From: Chloroflexi bacterium RBG_16_57_11
GTDB taxonomy: Bacteria > Chloroflexota > Anaerolineae > Anaerolineales > UBA4823
Reading direction: 5' to 3'
Assembly (NCBI GenBank): GCA_001795165.1
Contig: MGNS01000118.1
Coordinates: forward strand, 2,111 to 8,719
DNA: 6,609 nt
Notes under the pieces: generated by a model
Databases searched by the model: none
What the model was told of the DNA's origin: nothing
The model's input: the letters and a program-made list of their open reading frames with translations, nothing else
Position numbers and translations under genes: made by a program
Shown here: positions 1 through 5,716 of the stretch, piece by piece
Numbering within the stretch: the stretch's first letter is position 1
Layout of the letters: each line of letters begins with the position of its first letter

Positions 1-429
1 CAGGGTGATGCCGTAGGGGTATTCAGCCTGCGGGTGGGTCATGGTGGCGACGAAATCGGTGGCGCGCCAGCCGGTGACCTCACGCATCTTCTCCCCGCCC
101 GTCACCAGCACCACATCATAGTAGCCGGAGGCGACAGCCAGGAAGCCGTTCTTGACTGCCGAGCCGCCCGAGGCCGGACCGTTTTCGACCGTGTCGGCGG
201 CGGCGGGTAGCAGGCTCAGGCGGTCCACCAGCGAGCTGGCAATGGCCGACTGGTGCTGAAGCATCCCAGCGCCCATGTTGCCCACGTACACTGCGTCCAC
301 GCCCTTCTCGCCCAACCCGGCGTCATCCAGCGCGTGGAGCGAGGCGTAAGCCAGCATATCCAGTAAAGTGTCTTCGTCGCGCCGGCCGAAGGGGATCATG
401 CCGACGCCAAGTACTGCGACTTCTCTCAT
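1..429 (-). CDS. SCP2-type thiolase-like protein, N-terminal 143 residues (3' end outside window)
   Basis: The visible part reads as the N-terminal domain of a thiolase of the SCP2/archaeal acetyl-CoA acetyltransferase type: MREVAVLGVGMIPFGRR at the start, a DAVYVGNM strand near residue 47, the nucleophile-loop region VENGPASGGSA at 81-91, and VLVTGGEKM near 106-114. Such enzymes cleave or form 3-oxoacyl-CoA thioesters, often with a DUF35 partner. The loop normally reads VEAACASGG, with Cys attacking the acyl group; here that position (residue 85, codon at 175-177) is Pro. The gene may therefore be a non-catalytic or altered thiolase-like protein. The ATG at 429 is preceded by GGGAG about 8 nt upstream, and only 4 nt separate it from the GNAT-like stop, so the two are probably co-translated. 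The C-terminal catalytic His and second Cys lie outside the window. Family call is firm; the reaction is not. Confidence 0.9.
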   Translation of the reverse strand, partial: MREVAVLGVGMIPFGRRDEDTLLDMLAYASLHALDDAGLGEKGVDAVYVGNMGAGMLQHQSAIASSLVDRLSLLPAAADTVENGPASGGSAVKNGFLAVASGYYDVVLVTGGEKMREVTGWRATDFVATMTHPQAEYPYGITL

Positions 430-433
430 CGTC

Positions 434-1123
434 TCATCTCCCTTTCAACCCGGCGATTCGCTCACGGATCGTGTCGTCATCGGCGAACTTGATATCTGCC
501 TCAGCCTCTTCCATCAGCTCCGGTGGCACCGGGCGGTCGCCTACCACCAGACGGGGTTTGGCCTTGAAGTAGATCTCGCGCGTCAGCCGATATGAATCGC
601 CGCCGCCTAATTCGTGGGGGATGGAGGTCTTTTCAAGCGGATATTCGATCATCCAGCGGCGGAAGCCAATCGGGCTTTCGGCAACGATCAGCACTTCTTC
701 CTGGTTCAAATATTCCATGTGATACTCCATCTTGGCAGCGAACAGGTGCGAGCCGATGCGCAGGCCGCGGTCGATCGCCAACGTGTGGTAGCTCATGCCC
801 ACCTTCTCGTTCTCCAGCCTGCCGTTGACCACGCCCACCAGGTAGCCATCCACCTGCCCCATCAGGCAGTATTCGCTCTTCACCCGGTAGCGGTACCAGG
901 CCAATAGCTCACCATACAGCCGGGCGCTGACGATATCGTAGTAATCTCGCTCGATGAACAGGCATGGATGAACGGATTTGAGAATCTCGGGGACGTCCTC
1001 CCTGACTGCCTGGCGCACCACCATCTTCTTGCCGTTCGCCAGGGTGATCACCTTTGGCGGGTAGGGCAACATCTCGTATTGATACGGTCGCAGTACTGCT
1101 TCCAATTCCATATCTAAAGGCAT
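434..1123 (-). CDS. GNAT-fold acetyltransferase-like protein, substrate unknown
   Basis: This 229-residue protein has a GNAT-like layout. Residues about 32-50 (KKMVVRQAVREDVPEIL) match the usual first strand and helix of a GNAT domain. YLVGVVNGRL near 94-103 is the middle strand pair. LAIDRGLRIGSHLFAAKMEY at about 115-134 is the acyl-CoA-binding motif A. That motif is degenerate: the usual RGxGIG reads RGLRIG, with Arg122 where the first loop Gly is expected and Gly124 kept. About 30 residues precede the domain and about 60 follow, making it longer than a minimal GNAT of roughly 150. Its start has a strong AGGAGGT overlapping the upstream stop, and the thiolase follows after 4 nt, so it belongs to the same transcript. 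It could acylate a pathway intermediate or be a CoA-binding protein with no transferase activity. Function is not recognised beyond the fold. Confidence 0.8.
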   Translation of the reverse strand: MPLDMELEAVLRPYQYEMLPYPPKVITLANGKKMVVRQAVREDVPEILKSVHPCLFIERDYYDIVSARLYGELLAWYRYRVKSEYCLMGQVDGYLVGVVNGRLENEKVGMSYHTLAIDRGLRIGSHLFAAKMEYHMEYLNQEEVLIVAESPIGFRRWMIEYPLEKTSIPHELGGGDSYRLTREIYFKAKPRLVVGDRPVPPELMEEAEADIKFADDDTIRERIAGLKGR

Positions 1124-1131
1124 TTTTTATT

Positions 1132-1138
1132 ACCTCCT
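1132..1138 (-). promoter_or_regulatory. Shine-Dalgarno AGGAGGT overlapping the cyclase stop codon
   Basis: A full-strength AGGAGGT lies 8 nt before the ATG at 1123. It shares bases with the TAG stop of the cyclase gene at 1137-1139. Ribosomes terminating on the cyclase would sit on this site, so translation of the GNAT-like gene is probably coupled to the cyclase. Confidence 0.85.
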
Positions 1139-2018
1139 AGGCCAGGTTTGCCTGGCTCAGTTTATTGATACTTTCCACGTGTTTGGTATCGTTGGCGTCG
1201 CCGAACTTGGTCTTTGGCAGGGTGGCTTTCTTGGCCATCAACGCTTCATAGCGCTGGTCATCCACGATCGCCACGCAACGCCCGATGCTCGACTCGCCAT
1301 CGACGAAGCGCCAGGGGAAGAAGCCCACCTGCACACGGCTGTTCACCAGCAGGTCGATATCGCCACCCAGGCACTCGGCATGGATGATACCATACGGGAA
1401 CATCTCCAGGTGCATCAACTGGTACTTGGTGTCGTCGAAATACTCAGCCAGTGGTTTACCAAATTTCTTCTTGAAGACCTTCTCGGCCTGGCGCGCCTGG
1501 CGCGGCATCCAATCACGGATGATGGTATTCATCGGGTGATCGGCGCTGCCGCAGTCCACACCGATCCAGCGCAGCTTCTTGGCCTTGGCCCACTCGGCGA
1601 ACTCCCGATCCGGGCCGGGGTGCATCACCATGTAGCGGATTTCGTTGGCCGTTGGCATATCCCAGCCGAAGTGATGGTAGCCGGTGTGGATGATCAGGAT
1701 ATCGCCTTGGCGAACTTCGACCCGCTCTTCGACCATTTTGCTGGTATACACATCGTAGTCGCCACAGACATCGCTGAAATCCACCACAGCCGCCTCGTTT
1801 ACCAGGAAATCCATATCCAGCGAGGCGATATCCTTGCCGGGTGTATGGAAGTGGATTTCGCCATCCAGGTGCGTGCCCAGGTGGTTCGAGTGGGTCAGCA
1901 ACTGGCCGTTGGCCCCGTTGGGCGCTAGACGTTTGAAATACTTAAGCTGTAGCGGCTCGTACGTCGGCCAGGGTGGGGTGGCAACTCCAAGGGGTATGGT
2001 CAGATCAATGAATTTCAT
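1137..2018 (-). CDS. Cyclase family / kynurenine formamidase-fold metal-dependent hydrolase
   Basis: The 293-residue product opens with KFIDLTIPL, typical of the cyclase family (Pfam Cyclase), which includes kynurenine formamidase and isatin hydrolase. The signature HxGTHxDxPxH is present at residues 46-56 as HLGTHLDGEIH, keeping His46, His50, Asp52 and His56, the metal and catalytic residues; the usual Pro is Glu54. IGVDCGSADHP near 152-162 and HAECLGG near 214-220 fit the later active-site strand and the conserved Glu loop. It is longer than kynurenine formamidases (about 210) and nearer the isatin-hydrolase-like group. These enzymes usually open an amide bond of a ring or formamide. The ATG at 2018 has AGGAG 7 nt upstream. 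Its neighbours suggest a second hydrolytic step after the amidohydrolase, which is inference. The exact substrate is unknown. Confidence 0.92.
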   Translation of the reverse strand: MKFIDLTIPLGVATPPWPTYEPLQLKYFKRLAPNGANGQLLTHSNHLGTHLDGEIHFHTPGKDIASLDMDFLVNEAAVVDFSDVCGDYDVYTSKMVEERVEVRQGDILIIHTGYHHFGWDMPTANEIRYMVMHPGPDREFAEWAKAKKLRWIGVDCGSADHPMNTIIRDWMPRQARQAEKVFKKKFGKPLAEYFDDTKYQLMHLEMFPYGIIHAECLGGDIDLLVNSRVQVGFFPWRFVDGESSIGRCVAIVDDQRYEALMAKKATLPKTKFGDANDTKHVESINKLSQANLA

Positions 2019-2088
2019 TTTTAGTCTCCTTCAGAATTAATAGATTTAATCCTCAAATAAAACTTCATGCATTTGCATACACTTCCAC

Positions 2089-2121
2089 AGGTGCTACGCA
2101 CTTTAGAAGTGCGTAGCACCT
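2089..2121. repeat. 33-nt perfect palindromic repeat, copy 1 (15-bp arms, 3-nt loop)
   Basis: The left arm at 2089-2103 (aggtgctacgcactt) and right arm at 2107-2121 are exact reverse complements around the loop tag. Each arm itself contains a GTGC-N3-GCAC inverted unit, so a two-hairpin fold is also possible. It sits 7 nt past the amidohydrolase stop, in the 110-nt gap before the cyclase. No T-run follows on the coding strand, so it does not look like an intrinsic terminator. The near-identical copy at 3397-3429 marks it as a repeat family. Confidence 0.95.
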
Positions 2122-2128
2122 AAATATG

Positions 2129-3379
2129 TCATCCGATTGCAATGTGGTGGTATTTTTCAGCATCGACCAGCTTTCCATGGCTTACGGTATAGAGGGGCGC
2201 TTCGTGGAAACGTAGGGCTTCGACCACATCCGGCTGACTCAGCACCACTAGGTTAGCCGGCGCGCCTACTTTGATCTGGAAATCCTTCAAACCCATACAC
2301 CGTGCGGCGTTGACCGTCACCATATCGTAGAGCGTATGGATATCCTGCCTCGAGGTGAACCACAGCAGGTGGGAGCACAAGAAAGCCACCTCCAGCATGT
2401 TATTGCGCCCAAATGGATAGTAGGCATCCGAGATGTCATCCTGACCCAGGCAAACCAGGTTGCCGTTGGCCAGAAGCTCGCGCACCCGGGCATGCAACGG
2501 ACCCGTGTGCGGATCAGATACCACGCCCATTTGCGCCTGCCTCAGCAGGGCGGAGATCTTCTGGAAATACGGCGTAGGGTATAGCGCCATGGCGCGGGCG
2601 TGGTGTGCCAGCGCGCGCCCTTGCCAGCCACGCCGGATCGTCTCTACCGCCATCGTTTCGAGTGTTCGTAGCCCGGCGTCCCCGGCGTCATCCACCAGCA
2701 TGGAGACGTCCTTATTGAATTCCACCGCCAGGTCGAAAATGATACACACATGCTCCCGGATGTCGGCCTCCGTGTATTCGATCCACGGTATGCCGCCGAC
2801 TACATCGGCGCCCAGCTCCATAGCCTGGTGCATCAATTCCTTGGCGCCCGGTTCGCGAATGATCCCATCCTGAGCAAAAGCCACGACCTGTATATCAACA
2901 ATGCCTGTGAATTCATCTCGCGCCTGGATCAGCGCCTGGACGCCTTCCAGCCTGGCTTTAGAATCGACATCTGCAAATGCGCGCACGTGCGTGCAGCCAT
3001 ACAGGACAGCCTGGGCAAGCGCTTTGCGCACGTTCGGCAAGATCCACGAATGGTGATACTTTTCTTTGACCTGCGCCGCCAGCTCGATGGCGGTCATGGC
3101 TTTGCCCATGCCGTCGCTATGATAATCTTTCAGCGCCGCTTCATCCATCATTTGCAGGGTGTATACCTTGCACAGGTGAAGGTGAGCGTTGACGAAAGAT
3201 TCAGTGACCAGCATCCCTTTGGCATCAATTTCTACCTCTGCCTGTCCATCGATCTTTTCGGCAATAACTGCAATCTTGCCCTGCGTGATCGCGATGGACA
3301 TTTTCTTGCCCGGTGTATTCAGAAGTTGGGCATTCCGGATCAGAATATCATTTTTCAAATCAGTCTTAGCAGGACCCAA
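2129..3379 (-). CDS. Cytosine-deaminase-like amidohydrolase with altered active site (TTG start proposed)
   Basis: A 416-residue amidohydrolase-superfamily protein close in layout to E. coli CodA. N-terminal strand ILIRNAQLLNTPG is followed by the HxH metal motif NAHLHL (His66, His68), a VAFAQDGI strand resembling CodA QIVAFPQ (Gln170 kept), GGIPWIEYTEAD, AHHARAM (His260, CodA His246), GQDDISDAYYPFG (Asp314, CodA Asp313) and a C-terminal ANLVVL strand. The segment matching CodA DVHCDE reads SMLVDD, so metal-ligand His214 becomes Leu228 and catalytic Glu217 becomes Asp231. An ordinary deaminase is therefore doubtful; a cyclic amide hydrolase or a non-catalytic member is possible. A GTG at 3427 would lengthen the protein by 16 residues but lies inside a palindromic repeat and gives an unlikely leader. 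The TTG at 3379 has GGAGAG 7 nt upstream and is preferred. A hairpin lies on each side of the cistron. Confidence 0.88.
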   Translation of the reverse strand: MGPAKTDLKNDILIRNAQLLNTPGKKMSIAITQGKIAVIAEKIDGQAEVEIDAKGMLVTESFVNAHLHLCKVYTLQMMDEAALKDYHSDGMGKAMTAIELAAQVKEKYHHSWILPNVRKALAQAVLYGCTHVRAFADVDSKARLEGVQALIQARDEFTGIVDIQVVAFAQDGIIREPGAKELMHQAMELGADVVGGIPWIEYTEADIREHVCIIFDLAVEFNKDVSMLVDDAGDAGLRTLETMAVETIRRGWQGRALAHHARAMALYPTPYFQKISALLRQAQMGVVSDPHTGPLHARVRELLANGNLVCLGQDDISDAYYPFGRNNMLEVAFLCSHLLWFTSRQDIHTLYDMVTVNAARCMGLKDFQIKVGAPANLVVLSQPDVVEALRFHEAPLYTVSHGKLVDAEKYHHIAIG

Positions 3380-3386
3380 TTTACGT

Positions 3387-3392
3387 CTCTCC
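3387..3392 (-). promoter_or_regulatory. Shine-Dalgarno GGAGAG deciding a TTG start for the amidohydrolase
   Basis: GGAGAG lies 7 nt before the TTG at 3377-3379 and 4 nt after the end of the palindromic hairpin at 3397-3429. No ATG in frame precedes the conserved first strand (ILIRNAQLL), so this site is the best sequence argument for the start. A TTG at 3358 is also in frame but has no comparable site. Confidence 0.65.
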
Positions 3393-3396
3393 GGGC

Positions 3397-3429
3397 AGGT
3401 GCAACGCACTTTATAAGTGCGTTGCACCT
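3397..3429. repeat. 33-nt perfect palindromic repeat, copy 2 (15-bp arms, 3-nt loop)
   Basis: The arms at 3397-3411 (aggtgcaacgcactt) and 3415-3429 are exact reverse complements around the loop tat. Compared with the copy at 2089-2121, one base differs in each arm (A for T, T for A), a paired change that keeps the stem perfect. It lies in the leader of the amidohydrolase, just upstream of its Shine-Dalgarno. On the plus strand it is followed by six Ts (3429-3434), but no plus-strand gene is present to use that as a terminator. Confidence 0.95.
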
Positions 3430-3488
3430 TTTTTCTATCTCACAAGAGCCCGATACCGATTGAAATTCACTATAGGTATTTGTGCTCT

Positions 3489-3513
3489 CTTCGCTTCCTT
3501 TGATTCCTTCGCG
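3489..3513. repeat. Short pyrimidine/purine-biased direct repeats in the DUF1116-amidohydrolase gap
   Basis: The 143-nt gap between the DUF1116 stop and the amidohydrolase start contains CTTCGC at 3489-3494 and again at 3507-3512, with TTCCTTTGATTCC between. On the coding strand this is purine-rich and resembles intergenic GCGAAG/GCAAAG-type repeats seen in many environmental genomes; that comparison is from memory. The rest of the gap holds the hairpin at 3397-3429 and no convincing promoter. Confidence 0.3.
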
Positions 3514-3522
3514 TTTAAATCT

Positions 3523-4926
3523 CTACATCTCTTTCAGCGCCTCAAAGGCATCCTTAAAACAAGCCTCAGGTGCGCGCAAGATGCCCGCGCCGACCATTCC
3601 TACGCCGGGGTTCTTGTGAGCAATGCCGGTATTGATCTGCGGCAGGATTCCGGTCTCCATCACTTTGCGCACATCGATCCCGCATGGAGTGCCACGGAAA
3701 TTTAGCGACGGGATCGTAAATTGCTCGTGCTCTTCGAAGGTGATTTCGTACATTTCAAGGGTGGTCTGAAGCGCCATTTGTGGCGTCCCACCGACGAACT
3801 TGGTAATCGCAGGGGCGGAGGCCATCGCCATCCCGCCGTATCCCGCGGTTTCGGTCACGGTGCTGTCACCAATGTCTGGGTTGGCGTCTTGCTCGGTGAA
3901 CTGCGGGAAATACAAGCCTTGCACCACGCCTGCCGGAGCGATAAACCAGCGCTCGGGTAAGCCAGCCAGGCGGATGCCGAAATCGGTCCCATTTCGAGCC
4001 ATCACCGTCACGATGGTGCTCCCTGGCACGCCTTCCCCCGGCTCTAGCATGGCTTTGCCAGCCGGCATGCTCAGGTTCAGGAAGAAGTGATCGTTGCGAT
4101 CGATGAATTCGATCACCTTGGCCAGGATCTCGTTGTCACGGTTGGTGCGAGCCAGCGCCGGGGTGATCGCCCGCAGAAACAGCGAGGTAGCCGCACGGTT
4201 GCGGTTGTGGCACTCATCGCCCATGTGGATCGCCTGGGCAATCAAGCTTGTGATGTTGATCCCGTCCGGCAGGCTCTGCAAGGCGCGGTCTAAAGTAGGG
4301 TACAGGTCGGTTTCCATCCATTTTAGCCGGGCGTACACCTCTAAACCCATGCCACCATAACGCAGCACCTTCCCCAGGCCCTCGTTTTGCGTGCAATAGG
4401 CCAGATTACCGAAGGTCTTGTTCTCCAGGATGAATACCGGCATTGAGGGCGAGACCACACCCGCCATCGGGCCAACTGCATGGTGGTGGTGGCAGGGAGA
4501 GAATTCAATCTCGCCCGAGGCGGCGAGGCGCTCTGCCTCAGCCACATTCAGAGCCATCCCTTCGTAGATCAGCGCGCCCATCACCGCGCCGCGCTGCGGT
4601 CCGCACATCCGCTCCCAGGTCACCGGCGGACCGGCGTGCAAGATCATCCGATCGTGCATGCCGGGGATCATCTCCCGGGCGATGCCCATCCCTGACAACA
4701 CGACCCGGCCGGCCTTGATTCGCCGGCAGACCTCAGCATTGGCAAGGTCGATATCCACCCCGGCGCGAGTGGAGCGCAGGCGAGCGATCCCGGCTGCCGG
4801 CGGCTGCCAGTCTACATCGATCACCGGCACACCTTGGGCTTTGACAGCCTGCGCCATGCTCTCCAGTCCAACGTTGATCACGTTGATGGGTTGGGAAAAC
4901 AAGTCGTTTATTTTACGTTCGGGCAT
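3523..4926 (-). CDS. DUF1116 (YlbE/AllG-like) protein, probable FdrA partner in a carbamoyltransferase
   Basis: The 467-residue product is full length for DUF1116. Recognisable blocks are NVINVGLESMAQAVKAQGVPVIDVDWQPP cut at 15-43, HAGPPVTWERM at 97-107, SPCHHHHAVGPMAG at 143-156, GDECHNRNRAATSLF at 236-250 and the ARNGTDFGIR block near 320. In E. coli the homologue YlbE (AllG) works with FdrA (AllF) and the DUF2877 protein AllH as oxamate carbamoyltransferase, making carbamoyl phosphate from a ureido acid. No DUF2877 gene follows here, so the complex may have another third subunit, or that gene lies beyond the right edge. The Cys-His4 cluster (145-149) is a possible metal or catalytic site, which is inference. 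The ATG at 4926 has AAAGGA 5-6 nt upstream. Only 31 nt separate it from the toxin stop, so read-through from the toxin-antitoxin promoter is likely. Confidence 0.93.
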   Translation of the reverse strand: MPERKINDLFSQPINVINVGLESMAQAVKAQGVPVIDVDWQPPAAGIARLRSTRAGVDIDLANAEVCRRIKAGRVVLSGMGIAREMIPGMHDRMILHAGPPVTWERMCGPQRGAVMGALIYEGMALNVAEAERLAASGEIEFSPCHHHHAVGPMAGVVSPSMPVFILENKTFGNLAYCTQNEGLGKVLRYGGMGLEVYARLKWMETDLYPTLDRALQSLPDGINITSLIAQAIHMGDECHNRNRAATSLFLRAITPALARTNRDNEILAKVIEFIDRNDHFFLNLSMPAGKAMLEPGEGVPGSTIVTVMARNGTDFGIRLAGLPERWFIAPAGVVQGLYFPQFTEQDANPDIGDSTVTETAGYGGMAMASAPAITKFVGGTPQMALQTTLEMYEITFEEHEQFTIPSLNFRGTPCGIDVRKVMETGILPQINTGIAHKNPGVGMVGAGILRAPEACFKDAFEALKEM

Positions 4927-4933
4927 AAAGATC

Positions 4934-4964
4934 CTTTCAGATTTCGGATTCCATCTTTCAGATT
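4934..4964. repeat. 10-bp direct repeat ctttcagatt at the toxin/DUF1116 junction
   Basis: The sequence ctttcagatt occurs at 4934-4943 and 4955-4964. One copy forms the last codons and stop of the PIN toxin; the other lies in the leader of the DUF1116 gene and includes part of its Shine-Dalgarno. It could be a small tandem duplication at the edge of an inserted module, or chance. Confidence 0.5.
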
Positions 4965-5380
4965 AACCTTACCCATCCTACCCCAAACTCTTGCATCCTT
5001 TTTGATAGTTTTTCGTCGGTGGTCCATAGCTCAGCGCCTGAACGCTCTGCCAGCGCCAGGTAATGGGCATCATACGCTGCTTTGAGGTCGAAACGCTCCG
5101 CAGTGAGCGCCGCCAACTCATGTAGCTCGGGATCCTCAATCAGGGTGATCGGCAAAGCCAGCGAAGCTCTCAGCGCGGCATAAACCATTTCCCGAGTTAA
5201 TATTTTCTGTGTCATATAACGAAACAGAACGTTGGTGACTTCGTAATAAAGAAGAGCTGGGGCGATAATATGATTGCCATCATCTTCCCACCGCTCCCAG
5301 ATCGCCCGCAGGTGCTTTTCTTCTGGAAAGGTGGACAATCGAATAACAGGTCCGGCGTCAATGCAGATCGTAGGACTCAT
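4958..5380 (-). CDS. vapC: VapC-like PIN-domain toxin (ribonuclease)
   Basis: A 140-residue PIN domain covering the whole protein, a normal VapC length. The acidic residues expected to hold Mg2+ are visible: Asp8 in CIDAGPVIRL, Glu47 in LLYYEVTNVL, Asp104 in KAAYDAHYLALAERSGAELWTTD and Asp122 in the same stretch before EKL. These residues match an intact nuclease, so the toxin is predicted to be active. VapC toxins cleave RNA, often tRNA, and are held inactive by the partner antitoxin. The ATG at 5380 is chosen because AGGAG lies just upstream and IDAGPV starts at the usual distance; an in-frame GTG at 5392 would add four residues with a weaker site. The gene overlaps the antitoxin gene by 23 nt, typical of translational coupling. 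The actual RNA target cannot be inferred. Confidence 0.93.
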   Translation of the reverse strand: MSPTICIDAGPVIRLSTFPEEKHLRAIWERWEDDGNHIIAPALLYYEVTNVLFRYMTQKILTREMVYAALRASLALPITLIEDPELHELAALTAERFDLKAAYDAHYLALAERSGAELWTTDEKLSKRMQEFGVGWVRLI

Positions 5381-5651
5381 CCCTCTCCTCACGGAGTTCC
5401 CTTAAGATATCTTCCGGACTGGTTACAGGTTGCTGAACCGGACCCTTGCGTATCAACTCATGCGCCTGATCGATCAACTCCCGCCAGCCAATTGCTCGCC
5501 CATGGGTGAGTAACGCATCGTAGTCACGTTTGGAAAGCACCACTACTACTGCCTTACCATCGCGCTCAACAGTTACCGGACCCTTTTGAGCTTCCTTCAT
5601 TAGTTCGCCAAATCTGATCCTGGCTTCGGTTGCACTGAAAGTCTTTTCCAT
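5358..5651 (-). CDS. Phd/YefM-family type II antitoxin
   Basis: The 97-residue product starts with EKTFSATEARIRFGELMKEAQKGPVTVERDGKAVVVVLS, the standard Phd/YefM N-terminal DNA-binding and dimerisation domain (about residues 1-50). The remaining half is charged and probably helical or disordered (HELIRKG, then EDILRELREERDE near 80-92), the part that would wrap the PIN toxin. It both neutralises VapC and represses its own promoter in the known systems. The ATG at 5651 has GGAG 7 nt upstream. Between this start and fdrA lies a promoter whose -10 overlaps an AT-rich inverted repeat, a natural operator for this protein. Pairing of a Phd-type antitoxin with a PIN toxin is common. It is placed before the toxin, the usual order. 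Confidence 0.93.
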   Translation of the reverse strand: MEKTFSATEARIRFGELMKEAQKGPVTVERDGKAVVVVLSKRDYDALLTHGRAIGWRELIDQAHELIRKGPVQQPVTSPEDILRELREERDESYDLH

Positions 5652-5666
5652 TTCTCGTCTCCGCTA

Positions 5667-5692
5667 ATTAATTAATCGATTGATTAATTAAT
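5667..5692. promoter_or_regulatory. Probable antitoxin operator: AT-rich inverted repeat with 11-bp arms
   Basis: Arms 5667-5677 (attaattaatc without the first base in reverse on the other side) and 5682-5692 are exact reverse complements separated by gatt. The right arm overlaps the proposed -10 box and the rest covers the start-of-transcription region, 15 nt or more before the antitoxin ATG. Phd/YefM proteins bind such palindromes to autoregulate, so this is the best operator candidate. Binding itself is inferred. Confidence 0.7.
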
Positions 5693-5716
5693 AACACGGT
5701 TTCACCAGCTGGTCAA
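5688..5716 (-). promoter_or_regulatory. Sigma70-type promoter for the toxin-antitoxin genes
   Basis: On the minus strand TTGACC (5711-5716, five of six matches to TTGACA) is followed after exactly 17 nt by TATTAA (5688-5693, four of six matches to TATAAT). The start of transcription would fall near 5681, about 30 nt before the antitoxin ATG. The spacer contains a 10-bp palindrome accagctggt (5704-5713), and GGTCA/TGACC half-sites (5711-5715 and 5726-5730) flank the -35 region. A nine-A tract on this strand (5747-5755) lies further upstream. No other promoter of this quality was seen in the gaps. Confidence 0.65.

Noticed and set aside
1179..1928. Long plus-strand open frame of 249 codons opposite the cyclase gene
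   Set aside because: It lies wholly antisense to a clearly recognised cyclase gene, its translation shows no family features, and it has no convincing ribosome site. It follows from codon bias of the real gene.
3397..3434. Hairpin plus six Ts read on the plus strand as an intrinsic terminator
   Set aside because: No plus-strand gene precedes it, and the sister hairpin at 2089-2121 has no T-run on either strand. The run is probably chance, though it could stop antisense transcription.
2750..3463. Plus-strand open frame of 237 codons opposite the amidohydrolase
   Set aside because: It is antisense to a gene with conserved motifs, runs through the palindromic repeat, and has no recognisable domain.
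3469..3474. TATAGT as a -10 box for an internal promoter before the amidohydrolase
   Set aside because: At 17 or 18 nt upstream the sequence (GAAGCG or GGAAGC) does not resemble a -35 box, and no extended -10 TG is present.
5381..5392. GTG at 5392 as the toxin start
   Set aside because: It has only a weak ribosome site, while the ATG at 5380 has AGGAG upstream and places the first PIN aspartate at the usual distance from the N-terminus.
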